Assembly (NCBI RefSeq): GCF_000688015.1
Contig: NZ_JIAD01000001.1
Location: 62,001 to 126,000, forward strand
Source: Eubacterium sp. AB3007
GTDB lineage: Bacteria; Bacillota; Clostridia; Peptostreptococcales; Anaerovoracaceae
DNA length: 64,000 bases
Reading direction: 5' to 3'
Numbering within the stretch: the first letter of the stretch is position 1; each line of letters starts with the position of its first letter. Below the pieces are notes generated by a model. That model saw nothing but the letters and a program-made list of their open reading frames with translations, did no database searches and was not told the DNA's origin. Of this stretch, positions 28,511 through 36,231 are shown in pieces. Made by a program: the position numbers and the translations under genes.

Positions 28511-29752
28511 ATGCTGAGTTCATTATTCCAAAGCGCTCTGGGAAGAGAAACGCTGGTGGCCGCAGACGATACCTGGGCACTGTTGTTTGTCCTGGTGGTC
28601 AGTGTGGGCATTGCCATATACCTGGAGCAGAAGTATGACTGGGCCTCCAAGATCTCGGGTGCCATCATAGCACTGATCTTTGCACTGGTCCTGTCCAACC
28701 TTGCCATCATCCCCACAAGTTGCGTGCTGTATGATGATATCATCTGGGGGTATGCCGTTCCTATGGGAATCCCGCTCCTGCTGCTGCAGTGTAACATGAA
28801 GAGGATCTGGAAAGAAACGGGCCGAGTCATGGTCATCTTTCTGATCGGTGCAGTGGGAACCGTCTGCGGTGCATTCATCGCCTATGGTCTGCTGCACAAC
28901 GTGGTGCCGGAGGCAGCCGGTGTTGCGGCTATGATGACTGGTTCATATATCGGAGGTGGCGTGAATTTCGCGGCTCTGGCGGGGCAGTTTGAGATTAGCG
29001 GAGAGACCGTGGGTGCTACCACCGTGGCGGATAATCTGCTGATGGCACTGTATTTCTTTGTGCTGATCTTCATCGCCGGTACCAATTTCTTCCGGAGCAG
29101 GTTTCCACATCCTCACATCGATGCCGTAGAGGCACAGGAGATCGATGAGTCCAAGACACAGGCAGCTGCTTACTGGGGGAGGAAGGATATTTCTCTAAAG
29201 GACATCGCAATCAACATTGCCTACAGCGTTGTGATCGTATTTCTGGCACAGCTTATCGCCAGCGGGATCGCGGCGGTGATCCCCACCAGCAACCCGGTAC
29301 TGGAAATCTGCAATGTATTCTTTGGCAGCCAGTATGTCTGGATCACCACACTGTCTATGATCGTGGCCACCTTTGGAGAAAAGCAGGTGGAGAAGCTGAA
29401 CGGGTCACAGGAGATCGGGACGTACTTCATCTATCTGTTCCTCTTTGTCATCGGTGTGCCGGCTTCCATCGTCAAGATCATTACAGAAACGCCATCGCTG
29501 CTGTTGTTCACAGCGATCATGGTTCTGGTCAACATGGTGTTCTGCTTTGTGGCAGGGAAACTACTTCGCTTCGATCTGGAGGACTCGATCCTTGCGTCCA
29601 ACGCCAACATCGGTGGGCCGACGACAGCTGCAGGCATGGCCATCTCACAGGGATGGAGCCAGCTGGTGGGTCCCATCATGCTGGTAGGAACCTTCGGATA
29701 TGTGGTAGGTACCTACCTTGGTGTTGTGGTTGGCGGTATTTTAGGCGCATAG
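28511..29752 (+). CDS. DUF819 family transporter, copy 2
   Basis: 413 residues, the same length as copy 1 and clearly paralogous: SYIGGGVNFAALAGQF, ATTVADNLLMALYFFVLIF and NANIGGPTTAAGMAISQGWSQLVGPIMLVGTFGYVVGTYLG (hallmark GGPTTAAGMA). The loops differ, so the two may form a heteromer or carry different substrates. ATG 28511 follows AAAGGAG. It is 22 bp upstream of a VanX-like dipeptidase, which makes a D,D-dipeptide or cell-wall fragment a reasonable but unproven cargo. The 127 bp before it have no clear promoter. Confidence 0.9.
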   Translation: MLSSLFQSALGRETLVAADDTWALLFVLVVSVGIAIYLEQKYDWASKISGAIIALIFALVLSNLAIIPTSCVLYDDIIWGYAVPMGIPLLLLQCNMKRIWKETGRVMVIFLIGAVGTVCGAFIAYGLLHNVVPEAAGVAAMMTGSYIGGGVNFAALAGQFEISGETVGATTVADNLLMALYFFVLIFIAGTNFFRSRFPHPHIDAVEAQEIDESKTQAAAYWGRKDISLKDIAINIAYSVVIVFLAQLIASGIAAVIPTSNPVLEICNVFFGSQYVWITTLSMIVATFGEKQVEKLNGSQEIGTYFIYLFLFVIGVPASIVKIITETPSLLLFTAIMVLVNMVFCFVAGKLLRFDLEDSILASNANIGGPTTAAGMAISQGWSQLVGPIMLVGTFGYVVGTYLGVVVGGILGA

Positions 29753-29774
29753 TCGCATAGGAAAGGATGGTCAC

Positions 29775-30485
29775 ATGAAAGTAGAATATAGCAAGCCGAT
29801 TCCGGTGGTAGAGGATCCTGCGCCATCGAAGGAGGTGCTGTTTGAAGACGAGGCCATGGTACCTGTGGAAGAGACTGAGAGGCTCGATATCAAGATGATG
29901 TATCCGCTTCTTGGTTTCCGTCACGGGGATCCCCGCTGCATGTTGAGAGAAACCGTGCATGGGATGCTGCAGGCCGCAGCCGATCTGTTGCCGGAAGGTT
30001 ACCGCCTAAGGGTCTGGGATGCGTGGCGGCCCTTCGCGCTTCAGCAGGAACTGTTTGAAGTCTACAGCGTAGACATCGTGAAGGAGTTCCGACTGGAGAA
30101 GCTTAGTGTTGAGGAGAGGGAGGATTTTGTGGCGAAGTTTGTCTCTATTCCCATTCCAGACCAGGATTATCCGCCGCTGCACACCACAGGCGGTGCGGTG
30201 GATGTGACGATCCTGGATCCGGCGGGGAAGGAACTCGCCTTCGGCTGCGATTTCGACGCGTTTACAGACAAGACGCGAACGGCGTATTTTGAGAGCGATG
30301 CCGGTGCAGCCTCTCCGGAAGCCGCGATGTTCAGGGATAATCGCAGGATGCTGTATAACGTGATGCTCGCCGCGGGATTCACCAATCTGCCCTCTGAGTG
30401 GTGGCATTTTGATTACGGTGACAAAATCTGGTCGGCCATCACAGGTAAGCCGGCCAAGTACCACGGGGAGTTCCTGATCCCCTAG
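29775..30485 (+). CDS. VanX-like D-alanyl-D-alanine dipeptidase (M15D)
   Basis: 236 residues. Zinc ligands and catalytic residues match VanX: the HxxGxAxD motif in PLHTTGGAVDVTI, and the Glu and His in SEWWHFDYGD. RLRVWDAWRPFALQQ holds the conserved substrate-binding Arg. Family members hydrolyse D-Ala-D-Ala; with no signal peptide this acts in the cytoplasm, where it would recycle imported or turnover-derived dipeptide, since no vanA/vanH homologue is near to suggest glycopeptide resistance. It closes the LuxR-DUF819-DUF819 set; RBS AAAGGATGG. Confidence 0.9.
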   Translation: MKVEYSKPIPVVEDPAPSKEVLFEDEAMVPVEETERLDIKMMYPLLGFRHGDPRCMLRETVHGMLQAAADLLPEGYRLRVWDAWRPFALQQELFEVYSVDIVKEFRLEKLSVEEREDFVAKFVSIPIPDQDYPPLHTTGGAVDVTILDPAGKELAFGCDFDAFTDKTRTAYFESDAGAASPEAAMFRDNRRMLYNVMLAAGFTNLPSEWWHFDYGDKIWSAITGKPAKYHGEFLIP

Positions 30486-30505
30486 CAGGATCGAAAAATA
30501 CGGTG

Positions 30506-30534
30506 TTGACAGATGAGGTGAGGAGTGGTATACT
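30506..30534 (+). promoter_or_regulatory. Promoter of the infC-rpmI-rplT operon
   Basis: TTGACA (30506-30511), 17-nt spacer, TATACT (30529-30534). Strong promoter starting an approximately 140-nt leader. Confidence 0.85.
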
Positions 30535-30540
30535 CTTTGG

Positions 30541-30660
30541 GTAGTGAAGAAGAAGTTATCCGCTTCTCACCTTTCAGACGATATACAGTTTGTTGGGTCG
30601 ATATGGAAAGACAAGAACTGGTTGTTTTTTTGCGGCGGATACAGAGGTATCCGTTTTTTA
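30541..30660 (+). promoter_or_regulatory. infC leader with attenuator (L20-type autoregulatory leader candidate)
   Basis: A terminator stem CGGATAC (30636-30642) with GTATCCG (30647-30653), loop AGAG, is followed by TTTTTT and lies 17 bp before the infC RBS. TATCCGC at 30557-30563 is complementary to GCGGATA at 30635-30641, the left arm of the terminator, and so could act as antiterminator. In Firmicutes this operon is controlled by L20 binding to such a leader; matching the actual L20 consensus was not possible by eye. Confidence 0.7.
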
Positions 30661-30676
30661 GTAGGAGGTAGGAACC

Positions 30677-31228
30677 ATTAGCAAGACAAACAGAATCAAC
30701 GAAGAGATTCGTGCCAAGGAACTGAGAGTCATCGACAGCAATGGAGAGATGATCGGTATCATCAGCCGGAACGAGGCTTTGTCTCTGGCTGAGGAGAGAA
30801 AACTGGATCTTGTGGAGATCTCACCGAATGCCAATCCGCCCGTCGCAAAGATCCTGGACTACGGTAAGTATCGTTACGACATGCAGAAACGAGAGAAGGA
30901 AGCCAAGAAGAAACAGAAGACCATCCAGGTCAAGGAGATTCGTCTGAGCACCTTCATCGAGGAGCATGATGTGCAGGTGAAGGCCAAGACTGCATGCAAG
31001 TTCCTGAAGGATGGGGACAAGGTCAAGGTCAGTCTGCGATTCCGTGGACGTGAGCGTGATTACGTGAACAAAGGCCGCGATGTGATGAACGCTTTTGCGG
31101 ATGCATGCGCAGAAGTGGGAGTGGTGGACAGGAAGCCTTCGTTTGAGGGCAGAAGCCTCACCATGTTCCTTTCACCGAAACCTGCAGAAAAACAGAAAAA
31201 GTCAAAAGACAAGGATAACGGAAAGTAA
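30677..31228 (+). CDS. infC: Translation initiation factor IF-3, AUU start
   Basis: 183 residues when read from ATT at 30677, which gives the conserved N-terminus [19 protein letters not shown] and sits 7 nt after AGGAGG. IF-3 prevents subunit association and rejects non-canonical initiation codons, so its own AUU start gives negative feedback, as known for infC elsewhere. The linker and C-terminal domain follow ([29 protein letters not shown] in relatives; here [21 protein letters not shown]). The first ATG (30749) would delete 24 conserved residues. Confidence 0.96.
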   Translation: [183 protein letters not shown]

Positions 31229-31252
31229 TAACTGAACTAGGAGGAGATACCA

Positions 31253-31453
31253 ATGGCAAAGAACAAGATGAAGTCCCATAGGGGCGCATGCAAGAGACTG
31301 AAGCTGACCGGTTCCGGAAAGATCCAGAGACATAAGGCTTACAAGAGCCACATCCTGACCAAGAAGACCCCGAAGAGAAAGATGGGGCTCCGCAAGTCTA
31401 CCGTACTGACCAGTGCGGATCACAAGAGAATGTTAAGGTCTATGGCTAAATAG
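31253..31453 (+). CDS. rpmI: 50S ribosomal protein L35
   Basis: 66 residues: [21 protein letters not shown], then [13 protein letters not shown], the complete L35 pattern. It is 24 bp after infC with RBS AGGAGG and 15 bp before rplT. It is the middle gene of the classical infC-rpmI-rplT operon. Confidence 0.98.
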   Translation: MAKNKMKSHRGACKRLKLTGSGKIQRHKAYKSHILTKKTPKRKMGLRKSTVLTSADHKRMLRSMAK

Positions 31454-31468
31454 TAGGAGGGGTTTACA

Positions 31469-31828
31469 ATGGCAAGAGTAAAGAAGGGTGTCAACGCCCA
31501 TAAGAGACATAAGAAGATTCTGAAGCAGGCGAAGGGTTTCTACGGACAGAAGAGCAAGGTTTTCCGTGCAGCGAACCCGGCAGTGATGAGATCTCTGCGT
31601 TCTGCATACATCGGCAGAAAGCTCAAGAAGAGAGACTATCGTAAGGTCTGGATCGCCAGAATCAACGCAGCTGCCAGAATGAACGGCATCAGCTACAGCC
31701 GTCTGATGGATGGCCTGAAGAAGAGCGGCATCGAGATCAACCGCAAGATGCTCTCTGAGATGGCGATCTACGACGCAGCAGGATTCGCCACTCTGTGCGA
31801 GACTGCCAAGGCTGCCTGCGGAAAATAA
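31469..31828 (+). CDS. rplT: 50S ribosomal protein L20
   Basis: 119 residues, full length: [23 protein letters not shown], then [21 protein letters not shown] and [19 protein letters not shown]20 is essential early in 50S assembly, and in Bacillus it represses this operon by binding the leader. RBS AGGAGGGG. Followed by a strong hairpin at 31841-31864. Confidence 0.98.
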   Translation: MARVKKGVNAHKRHKKILKQAKGFYGQKSKVFRAANPAVMRSLRSAYIGRKLKKRDYRKVWIARINAAARMNGISYSRLMDGLKKSGIEINRKMLSEMAIYDAAGFATLCETAKAACGK

Positions 31829-31840
31829 TCACAGGACAAC

Positions 31841-31868
31841 AACCGCCGCTTTCATGCGGCGGTTTCAT
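31841..31868 (+). terminator. Hairpin terminator after rplT
   Basis: AACCGCCGC (31841-31849) pairs with GCGGCGGTT (31856-31864) around TTTCAT; the T-run is short, so partial read-through into coaBC is likely, since coaBC has no visible promoter of its own. Confidence 0.75.
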
Positions 31869-31887
31869 CGTATTCGGAGGAATGACC

Positions 31888-33087
31888 ATGAATTTCAAGG
31901 ATAAGAAGATTCTGATCGGCATCAGCGGAGGCATTGCGGCCTACAAGATCGCCAGTCTGGTGTCCCGTCTGAGCCAGGAGGGAGCAGAGGTGCACGTGAT
32001 CATGACGGAGCATGCCTGCGAGTTTATCTCGCCGTTGACCATGGAGACCCTGAGTGGCCAGAAATGCTGCACTGATACTTTTGACCGAAGTCGGCCCTTT
32101 GAGGTGGAACACATCGAGGTGACTAAGGATGCGGATCTGTATCTGATCGCGCCAGCCACCGCCAATGTCATTGCCAAAGTCGCCTGTGGCATCGCCGATG
32201 ATATGCTGACTACCACATTCCTGGCGGCGGACTGCCCCAAGATGGTAGCCCCTGCCATGAACACCAGGATGTACAGCAATCAGATCACTCAGGACAACCT
32301 GGACAGGCTCAGAAAGTACGAGATTGAGGTGATCGATCCCATGGTGGGGCACCTGGCATGCGGAGATACAGGGGCAGGGAAGATGCCCTCTCCGGAGGAT
32401 CTCTACGCGGCCATGGAGCGTCGCATCGCCAGAAAGAAAGATCTGGCAGGCAAGCGGGTGCTGGTGACCGCCGGTGCTACCTGCGAATCCATGGATCCTG
32501 TCCGCTTTATCACCAACCATTCCAGCGGGAAGATGGGATTTGCCATGGCCAAGGAATGCATGCTCCGAGGTGCGGAGGTGATCCTGGTGAAGGCAGCCAC
32601 CACGGCGACCCCACCCCAGTTCTGTCAGATCGCGGAGGCAAAGAGTGCTGAGGAGTTGTTCAAGACGGTCAAACGACTGGCGGTGAATGCGGATGTGGTG
32701 ATCATGGCAGCAGCGGTTGCGGATTACACTCCTGCAGAGTACGTGGACCACAAAGTCAAAAAGAAGGACGGAGAACTCTCTGTCGAGCTGAAGCGTACGG
32801 TGGATATCCTGGCGCATATTGGTGCACGGAAACGTCCGGAGCAGTTCTTCTGCGGTTTTTCCATGGAGACAGAGAACCTGATCGAGAATTCCACTGCAAA
32901 GCTACAGAAGAAGAACCTGGATATGATCATCGCCAATAGTCTGGTAGATGCAGGGTCCGGCTTCCAGACGGACACCAACAAGGTGACCATCATCCGTCCG
33001 GAGGGAGTAGAACGCTGCGAACTGATGAGCAAGGAGATGGTGGCAAAGACCGTTATCGACCGGATCGCAGATGAAATCAATGGGTAA
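31888..33087 (+). CDS. coaBC: Bifunctional phosphopantothenoylcysteine decarboxylase / phosphopantothenate-cysteine ligase
   Basis: 399 residues. It makes 4'-phosphopantetheine for coenzyme A: the CoaC flavoprotein part (about 1-180; KKILIGISGGIAAYK, and the active-site His in HIEVTKDADLYLIAPATANVI region, PAMNTRMY) and the CoaB part (about 185-399; VLVTAGATCESMDPVRFITNHSSGKMGFAMA and the AAVADYTP motif with essential Lys residues near VKKKDGEL). ATG 31888 is 7 nt after GGAGG; ATG 31882 is too close to the RBS. A strong terminator follows at 33110. Confidence 0.95.
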   Translation: MNFKDKKILIGISGGIAAYKIASLVSRLSQEGAEVHVIMTEHACEFISPLTMETLSGQKCCTDTFDRSRPFEVEHIEVTKDADLYLIAPATANVIAKVACGIADDMLTTTFLAADCPKMVAPAMNTRMYSNQITQDNLDRLRKYEIEVIDPMVGHLACGDTGAGKMPSPEDLYAAMERRIARKKDLAGKRVLVTAGATCESMDPVRFITNHSSGKMGFAMAKECMLRGAEVILVKAATTATPPQFCQIAEAKSAEELFKTVKRLAVNADVVIMAAAVADYTPAEYVDHKVKKKDGELSVELKRTVDILAHIGARKRPEQFFCGFSMETENLIENSTAKLQKKNLDMIIANSLVDAGSGFQTDTNKVTIIRPEGVERCELMSKEMVAKTVIDRIADEING

Positions 33088-33109
33088 TGGAATGATAGAA
33101 AAGATCATA

Positions 33110-33154
33110 GGGCAATTCCGGCGAGGGGCGCCGGGATTGCCCGTTTGTTTTGTT
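33110..33154 (+). terminator. Terminator after coaBC
   Basis: A 14-bp stem with one G-U pair (33110-33123 with 33129-33142), loop AGGGG, then GTTTGTTTTGTT. It lies in DNA where the 3' end of the convergent nuclease relic would be expected. Confidence 0.9.
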
Positions 33155-33171
33155 CGGTCCGGCTTTGTGAA

Positions 33172-33904
33172 ATTATCTCCCAACACATACCCTTCTTTTT
33201 GGTAGAGCCGTGCTCTGGTTCCGAAGTCAAGCCGATAGGATTCCAAAGCAAGGCCACCAAGATGTTCGATGATGATGATTGATCCGTCGTAACACTGGAT
33301 CATGAAATCCGGATACAGATTTCTCTCATTTCCCCAGTCATCGGTGACAATGAGAAGGCATTCGTAGCGAAATGGGATCCCTGCAGCCAGCAGAAGATTG
33401 TACCAGATGACCTCGCCCTTTGATCGAAGACGTGTGCCTTCGATAGCATAGTTCTCTGCGTCTCGGAACTCCTGGGGGTTGCGTGGGTAGTCTGCCGCCG
33501 CCCATGCTTTCAATTCCTCCATCCGTTGGTCGACAAAGCCTGTTTTGCATATCTCGCGACAGAGTTTTGGCATTCGTGCATAGACGCCTTCCACCGAGTC
33601 ATCCCAAAGATCTGTCATTGTTTGCTCCAGGATCGGCCGGTTGTGATCGAGAATTTCTTTGAAAGTGCGCTGGTAGATGATCTGTAAAACCTTTAGCAGG
33701 TCTTGGGAGTTTTCTTTGCCCAGATAGGTACGGATCCGCTTTCCACCTTTGTCGGTGGAAAGGTAGTAGTAGGCATGTTTGCCGACCTTTTTTCGTTCGA
33801 TGAAACCAGCAATGTCAGCGTTTCCATTTTTGTCCAGCAACTGGGAGATCCTCTGGTTTCGCTTCAGTTCGTTTTTTACGCTCCTTTTGACGGGTATGGA
33901 TCAT
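33172..33904 (-). pseudogene. PD-(D/E)XK-type nuclease relic, frameshifted near the start and 3' truncated
   Basis: A good start exists at ATG 33904 (minus), 7 nt after AGGAGG, giving MIHTRQKERK, but that frame stops within 30 codons. One frame over, the reading frame gives KNELKRNQRISQLLDKNGNAD and then a long domain with no start codon near its N-terminus. The switch falls at a run of six A (forward T run 33872-33877); five A would restore one frame. The core matches PD-(D/E)XK nuclease relatives: TRLRSKGEVIWYNLL, IPFRYECLL, NLYPDFMI and IIIIEHLGG supply the E, D and ExK-like positions. Family similarity ends at GYVLGDN (about 33172), short of the usual C-terminus; the frame then runs on antisense to coaBC to 32902. 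Probably inactive; sequencing error at the A run is the main alternative. Confidence 0.7.
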
Positions 33905-34012
33905 TCGGATGCCTCCTCTCTCTAATCGCCTGTTTTTGGTTTAGGTAAGTATTTAAAAATATATGGGTCAGGCGTCCCTATGTATATGATAATCCTTACC
34001 TAGATCATCCTC

Positions 34013-34063
34013 TTGACAACCTGACAATTGGTGCTATAATCAATTTGCAACTTAGTTGCAAAT
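34013..34063 (+). promoter_or_regulatory. Promoter with Fur-family-like operator for the metal permease operon
   Basis: TTGACA (34013-34018), 16-nt spacer, TATAAT (34035-34040). At the expected start point lies a perfect palindrome, arms ATTTGCAAC (34043-34051) and GTTGCAAAT (34055-34063) with TTA between, the size of a Fur-family box. The second gene downstream encodes a Fur-family protein, the obvious candidate to bind it. The rest of the 231-bp gap has an inverted repeat TAGGTAAG/CTTACCTA and a direct repeat ACTGCGGA (34085-34092, 34113-34120) in the leader. Confidence 0.8.
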
Positions 34064-34135
34064 CTTATATTCAGTCGTTTATCCACTGCGGAGTTTCGAG
34101 GACTTTCCACGAACTGCGGAACTGAGGAGTTATAT

Positions 34136-34987
34136 ATGCAGGAAGCACTGTTAGAATCACTTATAGATAGCATTAAACTGATCCCTTTCCTCCTTGTGAC
34201 CTATCTGGCCATGGGGATGCTGGAACGAGCGGCCAGTGAGCGGTCAAAGAAAATCATCAGAAAGGCAGGCGTAGTTGGGCCGGTCTGGGGTGCGCTGATC
34301 GGCGTGATTCCCCAGTGCGGGTTTAGTGCTGCGGCCTCCTTCTTTTATGTGGAGAAAGCCATCACGCTGGGAACGCTGATCTCGATCTATATGGCCACCT
34401 CGGATGAGATGCTCCCGATCTTCCTGTCGGAGCACGTGGCAGCATCCACCATTGTGGGGATTCTGGTAGCCAAGGTGGTCATCGGCATGGTCAGTGGTTT
34501 TCTGATCGAGGCGATGTTCGGATGGATGGCACGTAGACGCCGGATCCCTGCGGATTTCAGTGGTGAACTGGGGACCGGCTGCGGGTGCGCAGCAGATCTT
34601 CTCATCGATTCTGTGCGGAAGACCATGCAGGTGTGGTTTTTTATTCTCATCGTATCTGTGGGAATCAGTATCATCATGGAAGCGGTGGGACAGCAGGCTA
34701 TCTCCAGCCTCATCGGCAATGTGCCGGTGGTGGGTGAAGCGGTGGCAGGCCTGGTAGGGTTGATCCCCAACTGTGCAGCCTCTGTGATCATCACGCAACT
34801 CTATATTGATGGAGTTATCGGGGCAGGACCCATGATGACCGGTCTGTTGGCCAGTGCCGGTGTGGGGCTGTTGGTACTTTTCCGGGAGCATCACAACCCA
34901 CGACACGATCTTCGCATCGTGGGGCTGCTATACATAGTGAGCGTGACCTGGGGCGTTGTGATCGAACTCCTGGGTATCAGTTTTTGA
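34136..34987 (+). CDS. ArsP_2-type metal permease (putative manganese/heavy-metal transporter)
   Basis: 283 residues with about 8-10 membrane segments. Paired motifs GALIGVIPQCGFSAAASFFYVEKAITLGTLI and VAGLVGLIPNCAASVIITQLYIDG (each with a P-x-C core) mark the inverted-repeat family annotated as putative manganese transporter or ArsP_2 efflux permease. A cytoplasmic Cys motif GTGCGCAADL lies midway. Metal and direction are not proven. ATG 34136 follows GAGGAG. It is 10 bp upstream of a Fur-family gene and behind a Fur-like operator, so expression should follow metal status. Confidence 0.85.
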   Translation: MQEALLESLIDSIKLIPFLLVTYLAMGMLERAASERSKKIIRKAGVVGPVWGALIGVIPQCGFSAAASFFYVEKAITLGTLISIYMATSDEMLPIFLSEHVAASTIVGILVAKVVIGMVSGFLIEAMFGWMARRRRIPADFSGELGTGCGCAADLLIDSVRKTMQVWFFILIVSVGISIIMEAVGQQAISSLIGNVPVVGEAVAGLVGLIPNCAASVIITQLYIDGVIGAGPMMTGLLASAGVGLLVLFREHHNPRHDLRIVGLLYIVSVTWGVVIELLGISF

Positions 34988-34997
34988 GAGGTGTGTG

Positions 34998-35420
34998 ATG
35001 GGGAAAACCTACAAAACCGAAGGGCGAAAGAAGATCATGGATATCCTGCGTCAGTCTGGTGGGGTTCCTCTCAGTGTCCCGCAGATCGAGGGGAAACTGC
35101 AGGAGGGAGGCAGTCCACTCAACAAGACGACGATCTACCGTTATCTGGACAAGCTGGAGGACAGCGGCGATGTAGTGAAGTACGCAGGCGACGAGGGCAG
35201 GAAGGCTTTGTTCCAGCTGGTGGACAGGAAGCACCGTTGCGATCAGCATCTTCATCTGAAGTGTGTGGAATGCGGTGCATTGCTGCACCTGGATGGGCCG
35301 ACGATGAGCACACTGGCGGAACAGGTCTACACGGAGCATGGGTTCATGATCCAGTGCAGGAACTCTGTGATCTACGGATTGTGTCAGGAATGTCTGAAGA
35401 AGGAATGGATGTCTGATTAG
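34998..35420 (+). CDS. Fur-family metalloregulator
   Basis: 140 residues from ATG 34998 (a GTG at 34995 is also possible). A winged helix (TEGRKKIMDILRQ, LNKTTIYRYLDKLEDSGDV) is followed by the Fur dimerisation/metal domain: HLHLKCVECGALLHLDG with a CxxC pair, and LCQECLK with a second, which form the structural zinc site. Fur, Zur, PerR and Mur share this layout; which metal is sensed cannot be settled by eye. It overlaps nothing but follows the permease by 10 bp and probably represses the shared promoter through the palindrome at 34043-34063. Confidence 0.9.
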   Translation: MGKTYKTEGRKKIMDILRQSGGVPLSVPQIEGKLQEGGSPLNKTTIYRYLDKLEDSGDVVKYAGDEGRKALFQLVDRKHRCDQHLHLKCVECGALLHLDGPTMSTLAEQVYTEHGFMIQCRNSVIYGLCQECLKKEWMSD

Positions 35421-35453
35421 GAATCCTAATAATGTACATCACAATTCTATTCT

Positions 35454-35482
35454 TGAATAAATGCCACTGGAATGGTATACTT
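35454..35482 (+). promoter_or_regulatory. Promoter of the scaffold/GGGtGRT operon
   Basis: TTGAAT (35454-35459), 17-nt spacer, TATACT (35477-35482), 41 bp before the first start codon. No obvious operator palindrome overlaps it. Confidence 0.75.
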
Positions 35483-35523
35483 ACAATAAATTAGTATCCG
35501 TATTTTAAAGGGAGGTTACGACT

Positions 35524-36219
35524 ATGATATATACAAAGGAAGTCGAGAACATGTGCCCGGTGGGCAGAATGGATGCGACTCATGGACCTTCGCCGATTCC
35601 GGAAGAAGGGAAATGGGTGCAGGTCAAGGAAGTAAGCGACATCTCCGGCCTGACCCATGGTATCGGCTGGTGTGCGCCACAGCAGGGTGCATGTAAGCTG
35701 ACTCTTAACATCAAGGAGGGGATCATCCAGGAAGCGCTGATCGAGACCATCGGATGCTCTGGTATGACCCATTCCGCAGCCATGGCGGGAGAGATCCTGG
35801 TGGGGAAGACCGTGCTGGAGGCACTGAACACCGACCTGGTATGTGACGCCATCAACACTGCTATGAGAGAGTTGTTCCTGCAGATCGTCTACGGAAGATC
35901 TCAGTCCGCATTCTCAGAGGATGGTCTGGCAGTAGGCGCCGGTCTGGAGGACCTGGGCAAGGGCACTATCAGCCAGGTGGGTACCATCCACTCCACCGAA
36001 CTGAAGGGACCGCGTTATCTGCAGCTGACAGAAGGATACATCCTGGAGCAGGGCCTGGACGAGGAGAACAACATCATCGGGTATAAGTACATCAATACCG
36101 GAAAGATGCTGGAGTTCATCAAAAACGGTGACGATCCAAAGGATGCCATCGAGAAGGCGACCGGCACCTATGGAAGATTCGACGAGGCGGTCAAGAAGAT
36201 CGACCCGAGGAAGGAATAG
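35524..36219 (+). CDS. IscU/NifU-like iron-sulfur scaffold family protein
   Basis: 231 residues, longer than IscU. The scaffold fold is recognised from GIGWCAPQQGACKLTLNIKEGIIQEALIETIGCSGMTHSAAMAGEILVGKTVLEAL (key parts: WCAPQQGACKL, the ...IGCSGMTHSA loop, ILVGKTVLEAL), which mirrors the first and second Cys regions of IscU. The third IscU Cys is missing: the equivalent stretch reads VYGRSQSAFSEDG. An extra N-terminal Cys (ENMCPVGRM) and a unique C-terminal domain (about 140-231) are present. So it may bind a cluster differently or have another role. RBS GGGAGG; 12 bp before the GGGtGRT gene. No iscS or sufBC is adjacent. Confidence 0.85.
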   Translation: MIYTKEVENMCPVGRMDATHGPSPIPEEGKWVQVKEVSDISGLTHGIGWCAPQQGACKLTLNIKEGIIQEALIETIGCSGMTHSAAMAGEILVGKTVLEALNTDLVCDAINTAMRELFLQIVYGRSQSAFSEDGLAVGAGLEDLGKGTISQVGTIHSTELKGPRYLQLTEGYILEQGLDEENNIIGYKYINTGKMLEFIKNGDDPKDAIEKATGTYGRFDEAVKKIDPRKE

Positions 36220-36231
36220 GAGGTGCAGGAT

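Noticed and set aside
32902..33171. Extension of the nuclease reading frame into the antisense of coaBC
   Set aside because: Family similarity ends at about 33172, and the rest is antisense to coaBC and its terminator.
34041..34135. Possible manganese riboswitch before the metal permease
   Set aside because: The leader is too short and shows only a direct repeat; the Fur-like palindrome explains regulation better.
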